DNA of 64,000 bases from Dendrosporobacter quercicolus (GCF_900104455.1 NZ_FNHB01000001.1:806001-870000); one strand, 5' to 3'. Positions 17,408 through 28,845 are shown, numbered from the stretch's first letter. The notes: generated by a model not told the origin, from the letters alone. Made by a program: numbers and translations.

Positions 17408-17586
17408 CATAGTTTGACGGATTTGAATAACCTTTTAAGCCGATTTAACTTAACTTAATGACATTGCGGCTATGCCGGTTTTTTTCTTAAGCGGGCGTAG
17501 CCCTGCAATCTTGTCCGCCTAAATAGCGTTTTACGGGCGTCACATTCGCTAGGGCTCTTGCTACCCTGTAAACGTCTTCTACCCTT

Positions 17587-20500
17587 TTAAATTGAGGTTT
17601 GGACATTGATCGCTCCCAGTCTTTTTAATTTGTTCCAATTCAAGGGCTTTCCCTTAAAGGCATTAATCAGCGACAAAACAATCATTAAAAACATAAAGTA
17701 TCGGTAAAAAATCTTCATAGGAATAACCCACATCAAAGGCTTCAAACTTTCTCGCTCTAAACGGAAAGCAAAAACCGTAGTCCCTAAGTCCAGAAGTATG
17801 AGCAAACAATACAGAAAAACGATACGGTAGCTGGTTCCGCTGAGTAACTGCCACAGAATCATGATATCAATCGCCGGAACGATGAGCTGGTATAGCACGC
17901 CATACAGCCACGAATTGGTGAGGGTTACGAATTGCACCCATTTATTCCTGGCCTTGACCAACAATTTTTTATTTTTCCACAACACCTGTAAAATGCCAAA
18001 ATACCATCTCACCCTTTGCCGATACAAATCCTTGACGGTATCAGGGGCTTCGGTAAACGCCAGTGCCTTTTCTTCATAGATCACCTTGTACCCATTTTCC
18101 AAGAAAGCAATCGGCACATCAGTATCTTCGGCAATGGTATCCGTGCTGAATTTTCCGGCTTCCATGAGATAGGATTTCCGCCAGGCGCCATTGCATCCTG
18201 GTACGACAATATTGGCGTGAATTGCCGAATAAGCCCTCCGCTCCAGATTAAAGGAATAAACGAATTCTATATGTTGAAAAAGAGCCACAATTCTATTACG
18301 GTTGGTTACTTTAATATTGCCGGCCACTGCAGCCACCTTGATATCCTGAAAATGACGGACTAAATATTTCATGGAATCTTTGGTCACCAGGGTATCAGCG
18401 TCAACCGTAATAACAATCTCACCACTTGCCTTTTCCAGCGCATAATTAAGGGCTGCAATCTTTCCTTGGTTAGTCTGCTGGAAAAGTTTTATTCGCGGCT
18501 CGTCCCCAAAGGTATTCCGGATGAACTCGTAAGTGTCATCAGTTGAACCGTCATCTATAACCAGGATTTCAAAATCAGTATAGCTGCTATTCAGCAAATG
18601 GACAAGCGTATTGCCAATGACCACGTCTTCATTATAGGCGGCTATCAGGACGCTTACTCTCGGACGGTATGCATCATCAAACGTCAGTTGTTTCTGACTT
18701 TTTTTGTGTTTTAGAGCCAATAACAGGAAGATAAACAGGCGCAATATGCCTAGCAAGATGGCAACCGGTCCCACTATTTGAAAAATACTGCTGGCAAAAG
18801 CGTACAAAGAAACCAGACTGCCGCCGAAAGTCTGAATTAATCGCATATGAGCTATTTGGGGAGGCATCACTTCCCCGCGAGAGACTTGGAGCATATTGGA
18901 TAAGCTAACACACTGATAATTCAGCCGCTGCAGTTCATTTATGATACCGGCAAACGATCTGATATTGTCGTGGTGCTCTTTATAAACGCCCGGCAAAGTC
19001 AGCACCTTCCTGTATCTAAGATCTTCCTCTGCAGGCAGGACGATGGCTTTATTCATTTCATCCATAACATGAGCAAGCTTGAAAGTATTGTCAACCATTA
19101 TATATCCTTCAGCCTGCAGCGCCTGCAGCGAAGTCCATACAGCCTCATTGTTAATATGATCCCCTACAGTATCCGGCAGTTGATAAAAATGAGTCCTGCG
19201 CCCTGTAATGGTTTCGATTAAATATTGGGTCAACACCCTTTCCAGTTTCCACTTATCCGGACCATCAGTGAATTTTCTATTGGCAGAAGAAAGAATGCCC
19301 AACTCGTGCCCTTCTTTATATATCCGTTTAACCAAACCCGGGTATTGCAGCGTATTTTTTCCAGTGAGGAAAAACGCCGCCCTGATTTTATAGACCTTCA
19401 GCATATCCAAAATGGCCGAAGTCATTTTGGGATCAGGGCCGCCTTCAAAGGCCAATACTATTTTTTTATCCTGTTTTTGAATCATTTTCAATTGAAAAGG
19501 TACGGGCGGCAAATACTCCACATCATAAATAAATTCCAGTCCCGTTGTTTTAAGCACCCTTTTTCCAGATTTGCCGGCAATCGCTTCTTTTACAATATTG
19601 CCCGGTTCGATAACAGGTTGCTCTGGTATCGGAATGGTCTCCACCCCTTGCCCCGGTGTTCCTTGTTTCAGGTCTCTAATAACCTGCCATACAGCCGGAT
19701 CCTCCGACCCAACACGCCATAAAGCGACTCCGGCCGTCCCTTTGGCCGCTGCCATCCGGGCTGTATTATGAAAGGTAGCGCTGTCGAGAAACCATACCTC
19801 ATGCCCGATCCCATCCTTTTCATACTGAAAAAAAGGATTACACGACACCACATCCCATTTTATTGGGATTCCATGAGAAGCTGCCAAACTCATCGCTTCA
19901 TCGTAGCTCAATACCTGGCCGGCCTGATCAGATGAACGGCTCCAATCGTAACCGTAATTGCCAATGCAGACAATGGTTTGTTCCGGCGGCAAATCCATTG
20001 TGGCCAGCATTCTGTATATCCATTCGGAAGATGCTACAGCCGACGACATAGTGGCAAGATTATGCTCGTCATAGAGCATATAGAAAAAGTAATCTTCATA
20101 TTCCGCCAGTACCGGGTAATCGAAAGCCTTGTCAAAAACAGCTACATCCTGGGTTACCAGAAGACCGCTTTTATGGAATTTTGCGCTTACTTCCTTGATA
20201 AAAGCAGACCAGTGTTCCTTGTCGTCTTCTTTTACGTTTTCAAAGTCGAAATTGATGCCGATATAGCCATTGGCTATAATATCCTGATACAATTGCTCGA
20301 TCAATCTGGTTCTTTGCCTGGTGTTGGAAATCAAGCGATGAACCGCATCGCTACTCCATTCTCCATTCACATAGTTATGAATTAGCGGCATAATACCTTT
20401 GCCGTTGCTCTTCACCCACGCATCGGTTGCTTCTTCTTTTCCAATAACTAAATTCCCGCTTGCATCCAGACTGTACCAGCCAGGAATCAAAACATCAATA

Positions 20501-22311
20501 TGATTAATATTCTGTTTCAGTGACCGCTTGTCGTTTTCCCTGCCCGGCGCATAGAAGGCAAAAAAAAGCATTGTATTTTCCGCTGAATTATTTTCTAAAG
20601 TTTTTAGCATTTCATCCCATTTGTACTGCCTCGATGTAAAATTGGTGTTGATATGTCGAACAAATCCCTGCTCGTCAAGCCATACGTTTTTTCTGATATA
20701 TGAAATATTTTTTTGGTCCGTATTCAATAAAGGAGCATGATCCGCAATCTGGACGATATCTTTTGTGAACTTCCAGATATTCGGGTCCTCCAATCCCATC
20801 TGCAAAAGGGCTGCACCAGCCATCCCTCTATCCCAGGCCATTTTTATTTCATTAAAAAAAACAGCGCTATCTGCAAACCAAATCACGCGTTCCTTTTGAT
20901 TTTCTTTGTAAGCTACATAAGGATTGCGGGAAACGGGATCCCACTGCACCTGTAAGCCATGGCGCTCGGCAAAGTCAATTACCTGGGAAAAAGCAAGCTG
21001 AATGGCTTCTCCCTTTCGGGTTATGTTCCAATCATATCCACATGCGTTCAAACCGATTATAGTTTTTTCTAAAGGTGTTGCAATTGTTTCAATCCACGAT
21101 TTCGTCCATGCAAAGGAAGCGACGGGCCCAGCTTCCGTAAGACTACTGTGTTCCTCCGGAATAACCAATACGATATAATCCAGCCACTCAGCCAAAATGG
21201 CATGATCGTAGGCAGTATCTTCACCCGGCAATACAGGCACATTTTGAGTTACATATAAGCCTTCGTGGTGAAATGCGGCAGCCAGCTCTTGAATAAATCC
21301 GGTTAAAGCCTCCCGGTCTGTTGGATACAAGTCAATAAAATTAACATTAATTCCCCAATAACCATTGTTCTTTGCGTCAACGCGCAGTTGCCGAATCAGG
21401 TCTTCCCTGGCAGCATCTGAAATGAGGAGTTGATGAACGGCGTCCGGGTCCCACTTACCATTGCGAATGTTATGGATGGTAGGCATAATTTTGATCCTGT
21501 TGCTTTTTAGCATTTCATCAATTTCGGCCTGGACGCTTGTTACCACTCTGCCGTTTGATGCCAGAGAATACCAGTCGGGAACAACAACGTGCATATTAGA
21601 GATGTTTTCTACCAAATGCGACCGACTCAAACCTGAATGCTGCTGATAAAAAGTAAAAAACTGTTTGGCTGAGCCATACTGAAACGGAGTTTCCCAGCCT
21701 CGCCAATTTTGACTCTTTCCCGTTTCCACCGCTGCCGGGTCAAACGCAGTTTTGGTCACAGTCAAAGGTCTTATCCTGCTTTCATCAAGTTGTGAAAAAG
21801 GCAAGTGAAAAGGGGATAAATGACTGCCTCCGGCCAACAGACTCATACCTAACAACAGGCCGGACAGCAAAAACAAAGGGGTAACAACCCACTTGCACAA
21901 CTGGAACAAGGTTATCCGAACATTTGTATGATCAAAAAATATAAAATCTCTTTGTTTTTCCATTAAATTGTTTTGCAAAAAATGACGGTAATATTGCCAA
22001 AACAAGAGAATAACCGCCAAGCTAACTGCCATTCTCACTGGCATACCACCCCATAGCGCGAATGCCGGATCACCCCATGTCTGATGCTGTTCCACCACAA
22101 GGTACACTAAAGCAGAAAAGGTAAATGAAGTAAACATCCCCAGCAGTAAGGGGATTACGCCCAGGGGGAAGAATATTAAAACGCCAAGAATCCAGGGATT
22201 TATATCATAAGCGATTACCCCTAGAACGCTTCCCAGGACAGCAAAAAACGCCATAACGTAATGATTTTGCCAATGGACCGCCTGCGGCAAGCGTTCCCAA
22301 AGCTGCTTCAT
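17587..22311 (-). CDS. Giant membrane protein: GH18 x2 + NodB-like + GT2 synthase
   Basis: A 1574-residue multidomain protein. Residues 1-160 hold about five membrane segments. Two GH18-like modules of the spore-germination YaaH type follow (about 190-525 and 545-885), each with the WYSL...MPxIHN and W-D-x-V-S-x-N-P-x-x motifs. Then comes a NodB polysaccharide-deacetylase fold (about 945-1140), a membrane helix pair (about 1160-1200) and a processive GT2 domain (about 1217-1440) with DDGSTDD, DAD at 1304-1306, ED(T)D near 1395-1398 and QRVRW at 1432-1436, closed by C-terminal helices. GT2 motifs are intact. GH18 copy 2 keeps D689 and E691; copy 1 has N324 and I326 there. The NodB metal Asp is Gly957 and both His ligands are missing. 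Probable role: synthesis and trimming of an N-acetylglucosamine-type exopolysaccharide or spore-envelope glycan. It lies 24 bases after the radical SAM gene. Confidence 0.88.
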   Translation of the reverse strand: MKQLWERLPQAVHWQNHYVMAFFAVLGSVLGVIAYDINPWILGVLIFFPLGVIPLLLGMFTSFTFSALVYLVVEQHQTWGDPAFALWGGMPVRMAVSLAVILLFWQYYRHFLQNNLMEKQRDFIFFDHTNVRITLFQLCKWVVTPLFLLSGLLLGMSLLAGGSHLSPFHLPFSQLDESRIRPLTVTKTAFDPAAVETGKSQNWRGWETPFQYGSAKQFFTFYQQHSGLSRSHLVENISNMHVVVPDWYSLASNGRVVTSVQAEIDEMLKSNRIKIMPTIHNIRNGKWDPDAVHQLLISDAAREDLIRQLRVDAKNNGYWGINVNFIDLYPTDREALTGFIQELAAAFHHEGLYVTQNVPVLPGEDTAYDHAILAEWLDYIVLVIPEEHSSLTEAGPVASFAWTKSWIETIATPLEKTIIGLNACGYDWNITRKGEAIQLAFSQVIDFAERHGLQVQWDPVSRNPYVAYKENQKERVIWFADSAVFFNEIKMAWDRGMAGAALLQMGLEDPNIWKFTKDIVQIADHAPLLNTDQKNISYIRKNVWLDEQGFVRHINTNFTSRQYKWDEMLKTLENNSAENTMLFFAFYAPGRENDKRSLKQNINHIDVLIPGWYSLDASGNLVIGKEEATDAWVKSNGKGIMPLIHNYVNGEWSSDAVHRLISNTRQRTRLIEQLYQDIIANGYIGINFDFENVKEDDKEHWSAFIKEVSAKFHKSGLLVTQDVAVFDKAFDYPVLAEYEDYFFYMLYDEHNLATMSSAVASSEWIYRMLATMDLPPEQTIVCIGNYGYDWSRSSDQAGQVLSYDEAMSLAASHGIPIKWDVVSCNPFFQYEKDGIGHEVWFLDSATFHNTARMAAAKGTAGVALWRVGSEDPAVWQVIRDLKQGTPGQGVETIPIPEQPVIEPGNIVKEAIAGKSGKRVLKTTGLEFIYDVEYLPPVPFQLKMIQKQDKKIVLAFEGGPDPKMTSAILDMLKVYKIRAAFFLTGKNTLQYPGLVKRIYKEGHELGILSSANRKFTDGPDKWKLERVLTQYLIETITGRRTHFYQLPDTVGDHINNEAVWTSLQALQAEGYIMVDNTFKLAHVMDEMNKAIVLPAEEDLRYRKVLTLPGVYKEHHDNIRSFAGIINELQRLNYQCVSLSNMLQVSRGEVMPPQIAHMRLIQTFGGSLVSLYAFASSIFQIVGPVAILLGILRLFIFLLLALKHKKSQKQLTFDDAYRPRVSVLIAAYNEDVVIGNTLVHLLNSSYTDFEILVIDDGSTDDTYEFIRNTFGDEPRIKLFQQTNQGKIAALNYALEKASGEIVITVDADTLVTKDSMKYLVRHFQDIKVAAVAGNIKVTNRNRIVALFQHIEFVYSFNLERRAYSAIHANIVVPGCNGAWRKSYLMEAGKFSTDTIAEDTDVPIAFLENGYKVIYEEKALAFTEAPDTVKDLYRQRVRWYFGILQVLWKNKKLLVKARNKWVQFVTLTNSWLYGVLYQLIVPAIDIMILWQLLSGTSYRIVFLYCLLILLDLGTTVFAFRLERESLKPLMWVIPMKIFYRYFMFLMIVLSLINAFKGKPLNWNKLKRLGAINVQTSI

Positions 22312-22335
22312 ATATCCTCCTTTGCGTTTGTAAAA

Positions 22336-24579
22336 TTATGATATCTGCTCCAAATTGGACATGCCCAATTGTTTTTTAGCCTCATCCAGATTCTTTACCA
22401 GCTTGGGATAATGAGCGCTATTTGTATCGTAAATTACCAGGCTTTTTTCGATCTCCTTAATTAGATTAACCATGGCTCGCCAAGCACTTTCCAGGCATTT
22501 TCCATAATCGCGCGAACCTTGTTCCAGGCATTGAACCATATTATCCATTAATTCCAGGAATATTTTTGCGTTTTCATCTACCATTTTTCGCGAAAACAAT
22601 AGTGCTTGGTGCTTCAATTGCTCGTTGAACAATTCTTTGGTGGAATATTTCAGTACTTGAAAAAGTTTACCTGTTTTCGCCCCAAATTCCAGAACGGTAT
22701 TCGCGAAATAGGCCATATCCTGAGAAGCGTATTGATAGGTGTAAACCAATTCATAATAATCCACGCCTGTGATCAGCCCCTTCTTTTTCAACAAATGCAA
22801 CATAGGCGTATCGAATAGGACGCACAGATCCCGGTGAGGCCAGGTATTGGCCTCTAACAGGTTGTATGTTTTATAAAAGTTCACATTTTCCTTAATATCC
22901 TGCAAATTCATTAACGGATCAAACATTATAAACCCGGCATCCAGGGCAATTTCCAGTTCCCTTACCACCTGAATAGCCAGTATAACATCCTGTATAGTGT
23001 CTTTGCGGTTAAATCGTTTTCTTTGCTCTTCAGACGCCGCTTCAATCCCAATATAAAGCCTCTTCAGCCCACAGTTCTTCATGTAGTGGAGTAACTCTTT
23101 CATCTTTTGATTTGTCCCGGCTTGCTGTTCATCCGCCTTCGCAATAATAAGCGGATTGGTAAATATCCGGAAGGCTGCCTTGACTCCATATTTTTCCGAA
23201 AGCTTCCGGATTGCGTTCGTAATTTGGCTGGCTCGGGCAATTAAGGCATCATTTCTCCCGCCGAAAAATTCATTATCTACAAATTCCAGTTCATGGACGC
23301 CGCGACTAAGAAGAAATTCAATATTGGTTATGACACGGTCAACTGGCACCGGATCCCATTTGCTGTGAGGTCCCTGCGCGCAAAAGGTACAATTGAACCG
23401 GCAACCACGGGAAGCTTCCAGCATGTGTGAAGACCCCGGATTGACTTCAAATTGAACCGGCGGGTAAATGACAAGGCTTGCATCGTATCTGCGGGGATTA
23501 TGCCGAATGCAGCCCGCTTCATCCCGCCATACGGCATTGGGGATGGCGGTAATGTCGCATTGGTTTCTTTGATATAGAACCACCTGTCTCATGCTTTCTT
23601 CGCCATATCCCAATATAACCATGGACTGTTTCGGTTCTCGCAAAAATTTTTCAACAAAATATGAACTGGCATAAGTGGGCACCGTATTGCCGTAAAGGAT
23701 AAGAGGGGCCTTGCTTGTACCTGCTTTTTTCCGGTAGGCACTTTCAAAGATCTCATGGATTTTTAGCGTTCTGATTTCAAGACTAAAGCCGATTACATCC
23801 GGCTTGATTTGCTCAACCAACACCAGTGCGTCCGGAATTTCGGAAACGTCGAAAATCCGGATATGACTGCACTCCACTTCATTGCCGTATTCTCCAAGGA
23901 GATCGCCTATCAAGGTTTCAACCGACAAATTATTCCATACATCCTGATGCCACAAAGAAGCGTAGGAAATAAACAAAAAGCGAAGCGGCAAAACGGTTTT
24001 TACTTCCGGAACCGCCAGCATTGCTTTTACATTTCCTCCTACACGCAGCAGTGCCAACTGCTCAATGGCATGTTTATAAATTCGTTTATCGTGAACATGG
24101 GCATCCAATAAGTCCAAAAATGTTTGATTTAGGTATCCCCCAAAGGATTGTTTCCGGATATAATGAACCTGTTGTAATGTAAGACCGCTCCCCGGTACTT
24201 GCTCGTTTATTGCAGCCAAATGAGCCAACACGCTGTTGTACTCTGCCAGACTAAGACGGCATGTCCCAGTTCTGATGGCATCGCTTAATAATGTCAGCAA
24301 CTGATCCAGCAAGGTCCAGCAATCTTGTGAGAAAATGGTCTCGTAATACCACTGTGTCATCCTGATCTCGCTGTTATCATCGAAAAAAACAAACCATTTC
24401 TTGTTTCCCACTGAGAAATAGGATTGGTCAGTTTCATAGACCCGCAATGCGTAGGTATTAACTGGCCCTACCTTGTATGGGGTTTCAAGGTATTTTTCAT
24501 CCAGAGACTGCAATTGATATTCCATAGGAAAAAGGCTATGTAGCTGGTCTGGATTTTTAATCAAAAGAAAAGTTTTCAC
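22336..24579 (-). CDS. B12-binding-domain radical SAM protein
   Basis: A 747-residue protein. Residues 1-195 form a domain I do not recognise. A cobalamin-binding-like Rossmann segment follows (about 198-340; FLFISYASLW, KPDVIGFSLEIRTLK, ILGYGEESMRQVV), without an obvious DxHxxG motif. The radical SAM core (about 385-620) has C393, C397 and C400 in SRGCRFNCTFC. The helical C terminus is unassigned. Radical SAM enzymes of this class methylate or rearrange unreactive carbons. GGAAAGTCC is just upstream of the ATG. It precedes the glycan-synthase gene by 24 bases, so the two are probably cotranscribed. The substrate is unknown; a modification of the lipid or glycan made by the neighbour is speculation. 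Confidence 0.88.
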   Translation of the reverse strand: MKTFLLIKNPDQLHSLFPMEYQLQSLDEKYLETPYKVGPVNTYALRVYETDQSYFSVGNKKWFVFFDDNSEIRMTQWYYETIFSQDCWTLLDQLLTLLSDAIRTGTCRLSLAEYNSVLAHLAAINEQVPGSGLTLQQVHYIRKQSFGGYLNQTFLDLLDAHVHDKRIYKHAIEQLALLRVGGNVKAMLAVPEVKTVLPLRFLFISYASLWHQDVWNNLSVETLIGDLLGEYGNEVECSHIRIFDVSEIPDALVLVEQIKPDVIGFSLEIRTLKIHEIFESAYRKKAGTSKAPLILYGNTVPTYASSYFVEKFLREPKQSMVILGYGEESMRQVVLYQRNQCDITAIPNAVWRDEAGCIRHNPRRYDASLVIYPPVQFEVNPGSSHMLEASRGCRFNCTFCAQGPHSKWDPVPVDRVITNIEFLLSRGVHELEFVDNEFFGGRNDALIARASQITNAIRKLSEKYGVKAAFRIFTNPLIIAKADEQQAGTNQKMKELLHYMKNCGLKRLYIGIEAASEEQRKRFNRKDTIQDVILAIQVVRELEIALDAGFIMFDPLMNLQDIKENVNFYKTYNLLEANTWPHRDLCVLFDTPMLHLLKKKGLITGVDYYELVYTYQYASQDMAYFANTVLEFGAKTGKLFQVLKYSTKELFNEQLKHQALLFSRKMVDENAKIFLELMDNMVQCLEQGSRDYGKCLESAWRAMVNLIKEIEKSLVIYDTNSAHYPKLVKNLDEAKKQLGMSNLEQIS

Positions 24580-24845
24580 CAGGACTTTCCTCCTTGATAT
24601 AAACTTTGGTTTTAGAAGGTTGCATGGTACAAAGGACTTTAAACCTTCCAGAGTTTTTTAAACGGATTCTCACCTTTTCCTGTCCACCCCCATTGACTAT
24701 GGTCTGCAGTGCTTGGATTATTTTATTTACTAGTTAAAGTACTGCATCTATATGGAAATCCCTTTAAAAAATTGAAAATAATTACATTTTTTTCATTTGA
24801 CTGCTTTCCATTTTACCTCAACCGGGTAATGCACCCTTTTTCCCA

Positions 24846-24903
24846 TAAAAATACACCTCTCATGTTGTATGGTTTTTCTCATACGGCATAAGAGGCGCCT
24901 TTT
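24846..24903. terminator. Bidirectional terminator hairpin
   Basis: A long imperfect stem (CACCTCTCATGTTGTATGG against CATACGGCATAAGAGGCG) flanked by A- and T-rich tracts on both sides. It ends the kinase transcript read leftward. The rest of 24580-24939 upstream of the radical SAM gene shows no gene. Confidence 0.65.
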
Positions 24904-24939
24904 TTCTTTAGTGCCCTACTCTCTAAGGGATCAGTTAGT

Positions 24940-26031
24940 TTACCAGATACGTTTTTTATTTTTTTTGTTCGCCAGTGGAATTTCAGCCGCTACTTCCGTT
25001 CCGGCTCCCGGCAGCGACTTAATCGCAAAGATGCCGTCAAACAACTCCACCCGCTCTTTCATGCCAAATATCCCCAGCCGGGTACCACTCTTTGACGTAA
25101 AGTCGGGATTAAACCCAATACCGTTATCACTGACTGTCAGACACAGTCTTTGACGCTGCCGGCGTAATTTAACCTGTACGTGGCTGGCTTGGGCATGCTT
25201 GGCAATATTCGTCAGAGCTTCCTGCAAAATCCGGTACATCGTAATTTCAATCTCCGGCAGAAAGCGCTGTTCACGGCTCAAATTGACAAAATCAATATCG
25301 ACGGCAATCGGATATTGCTGGCAATAGTGATCAACATATTTCTGAGCTGCCACGATTAAGCCTAAATCATCCAGCAACAAGGGACGCAGTTCAACGGCAA
25401 GATGATGAACAGCATCCAGCGTGCGGGCCACCAAATCACGCATTTGCATAATTTGCTCCCGTTCAGCCTTGCTGGTCACCACTTCAGCCAGCACGCGCAG
25501 GCCGACAATAATGGATGTTAACGACTGACTTGTCTCATCATGCAGCTCACGGGAAATCTTTTTACGTTCTTCCTCCTGAATACTGATAATCTTATTGACA
25601 AAGATGGTCTGCAGCTCCCGCTTTTCCTTTAACGCGATCATCAGCTTTTCGCGATTGGCATTTGATTCCAGAGCAGCCTCAACAAACCGGGCCGCCAGCC
25701 GGGCATAAGGCGCTGCCGTTTCAGGATCACCGGTTACACCGATTACGCCTACACAGCGGTCGGCAAAAATGATCGGAACATTAACCCCCCGCCGTACACC
25801 GCGCATTCTGATCTCATCCTCAGCACTTACGGAAAACTCCTGAATATTGCCTGAAGTCAGGCGCTGTGCGGCGGCTTCATGGACCTGCCCGACTCTTTCC
25901 TTGCTAAAAGACGCCAAAATAACACCACGATCATCCGTAATGTTGACATTTTTCTTAAGTTCACTGGCCACGATATCCACCAGTGACTGCGCGAACTTAG
26001 GATCCAGGCTTTGAAAGTCTTCTCTATGCAC
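24940..26031 (-). CDS. Sensor histidine kinase with sugar-diacid recognition domain
   Basis: A 363-residue soluble kinase. The N-terminal domain (about 8-125) matches the sugar-diacid recognition domain of CdaR-type regulators (NITDDRGVILASF, then RGVNVPIIFADRCVGVIGVTGDPE). A HisKA_3 segment follows with the phosphorylatable His164 (ERKKISRELHDETSQSL), then HATPase_c with N box (ALTNIAKHAQ) and G box (DNGIGFNP). It has no membrane segment, so it should sense a cytoplasmic acid. HisKA_3 kinases pair with NarL-type regulators; the only one here is at 13381-14037. The start is a GTG at 26031 with AAGGGCGG upstream. Confidence 0.9.
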   Translation of the reverse strand: MHREDFQSLDPKFAQSLVDIVASELKKNVNITDDRGVILASFSKERVGQVHEAAAQRLTSGNIQEFSVSAEDEIRMRGVRRGVNVPIIFADRCVGVIGVTGDPETAAPYARLAARFVEAALESNANREKLMIALKEKRELQTIFVNKIISIQEEERKKISRELHDETSQSLTSIIVGLRVLAEVVTSKAEREQIMQMRDLVARTLDAVHHLAVELRPLLLDDLGLIVAAQKYVDHYCQQYPIAVDIDFVNLSREQRFLPEIEITMYRILQEALTNIAKHAQASHVQVKLRRQRQRLCLTVSDNGIGFNPDFTSKSGTRLGIFGMKERVELFDGIFAIKSLPGAGTEVAAEIPLANKKNKKRIW

Positions 26032-26255
26032 GACACCACCGCCCTTGTGGATATATTAAACTTCATCTTTAATATTAGCTTTTTTGCTTTATTCCGTCAA
26101 TTAGCTCCTGCATTCGGCTACAGCCTAACCTTACCGTAGGCCACCGTTCCCTGCCCTGTAATAAAAACTTTATGTAAAAATTATTGTCATGAATTGCCAG
26201 TTCCACACAGCCAACAATTAAATATGTTCCTGTCGTTGCCTTCTCCTAAAATGAA

Positions 26256-26303
26256 AATATCATAATAATGCCGGCCAATGAAGGCTGGCTTTATTATGAT
26301 ATT
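26256..26303 (-). terminator. Terminator of the TerC gene
   Basis: Exact 13-bp outer arms (26256-26268 and 26291-26303) with an inner GCCGGCC/GGCTGGC stem. The hairpin begins within the stop region of the TerC gene. The rest of 26032-26255 shows no gene. Confidence 0.65.
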
Positions 26304-26950
26304 CGCCGCTGCTTCGCTGAAAAACTGCTCAATATAAATACCAGCGCGGCAAAAGCTACTGAAACAGCTTCTGTCATCCAGGGATAACCGGCCAGGAATG
26401 GTGCAAGTTTTTGATCTTCAACAATCATCCCGCCGGCTGTCCAGCCTAAAAATGCTGCACCAACCATAATGATAACCGGCCATTTCTCAATCAAACGGTG
26501 AATCAGGCGGCTGCCCCAGAGAATGATAGGAATACTGATTCCCAGGCCAATCACCAATAGCGATATATTGCCCTTGGCTACCCCGGTAATAGCGATTACG
26601 TTGTCCAGGCTCATTACGACGTCGGCAATGATAATTGTCCGGACAGCCTCACCTAAGCTGCTGGCAACTGAAATACACGCCTGCCCGCTGTCCTGTTTAG
26701 CCAGTTTTACGGCAATCCATAATAACAAAACGCCGCCAAGCATTTGCAGGTACGGAATCTGCAATAAATAAACCGCCAGAAAAGTTAATACAATGCGCAG
26801 CACGACTGCCCCTGCCCCACCTAAAATGATCGCATACTTTTGCCGACGCGGCGATAAATTCCGGCTTGCCAGGGCAATGACCAGCGCATTGTCGCCACTT
26901 AACACCAAATTAATTGTCACTATGCTGATTAATCCAACAATAAAATCCAT
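26294..26950 (-). CDS. TerC/YjbE-family integral membrane protein
   Basis: A 218-residue membrane protein of the TerC family, with about seven helices and the conserved acidic signatures LVLSGDNALVIALASRNL near the N terminus and DVVMSLDNVIAITGVAKG in the middle. YjbE-type members are linked to Mn2+ efflux or metalation of exported proteins. The ATG at 26950 has GGTGAT 5-8 bases upstream and is preferred over 26962. I looked for the Mn-sensing yybP-ykoY motif often found upstream of such genes and did not see its GGGGAGTAG core. Confidence 0.88.
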   Translation of the reverse strand: MDFIVGLISIVTINLVLSGDNALVIALASRNLSPRRQKYAIILGGAGAVVLRIVLTFLAVYLLQIPYLQMLGGVLLLWIAVKLAKQDSGQACISVASSLGEAVRTIIIADVVMSLDNVIAITGVAKGNISLLVIGLGISIPIILWGSRLIHRLIEKWPVIIMVGAAFLGWTAGGMIVEDQKLAPFLAGYPWMTEAVSVAFAALVFILSSFSAKQRRIS

Positions 26951-26962
26951 AATGATCACCAT

Positions 26963-27219
26963 CTATATAAATTCGGATTATTATTATTGCCGCAATATGC
27001 TACAACGATGTTGGTATTAATAGCCAGGTAATTATTTTACTAGATATACTTTGATACTATTCCGGCAGTAACACAAGTATTCTCTCTATTGGCTAGCGGC
27101 GACGCCTGCCATTAGCCGTTCAATATCCGTGCGTCCTACCGCACTGCTTGATCATCCCTTCACCACGGTCCGGTCCTTACTGCAACGATTGTCCCTGAGC
27201 CGGCCAACTTGACGGTAAT
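26963..27219 (-). other. Non-coding region upstream of terC, possibly structured
   Basis: No gene is visible. On the minus strand there are GC-rich hairpin candidates, for example GGCTA and TAGCC arms closing around 27090-27117. I could not match it to a known riboswitch. Confidence 0.3.
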
Positions 27220-27275
27220 AAAAAACAGTCCAAAAGCGTCCGCCTGCCGGCAGACGCTCAACTTGGACTGTCTCC
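27220..27275 (-). terminator. Strong terminator downstream of glpK
   Basis: On the minus strand AGTCCAA-GAGCGTCTGCC pairs with GGCGGACGC-TTGGACT around GGC, followed by TTTTTTATT. It is a textbook Rho-independent terminator just after glpK. Confidence 0.85.
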
Positions 27276-27303
27276 TTAATCCCCTCCAGCCATATTCAAG
27301 AAA

Positions 27304-28839
<1,536 letters not shown>

Positions 28840-28845
28840 TTACGC

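Noticed and set aside
24940-26031. Transmembrane sensor kinase
   Set aside because: No hydrophobic segment is present; the sensor domain is cytoplasmic.
26963-27303. yybP-ykoY manganese riboswitch upstream of terC
   Set aside because: The conserved GGGGAGTAG core is not found on the minus strand in this interval.
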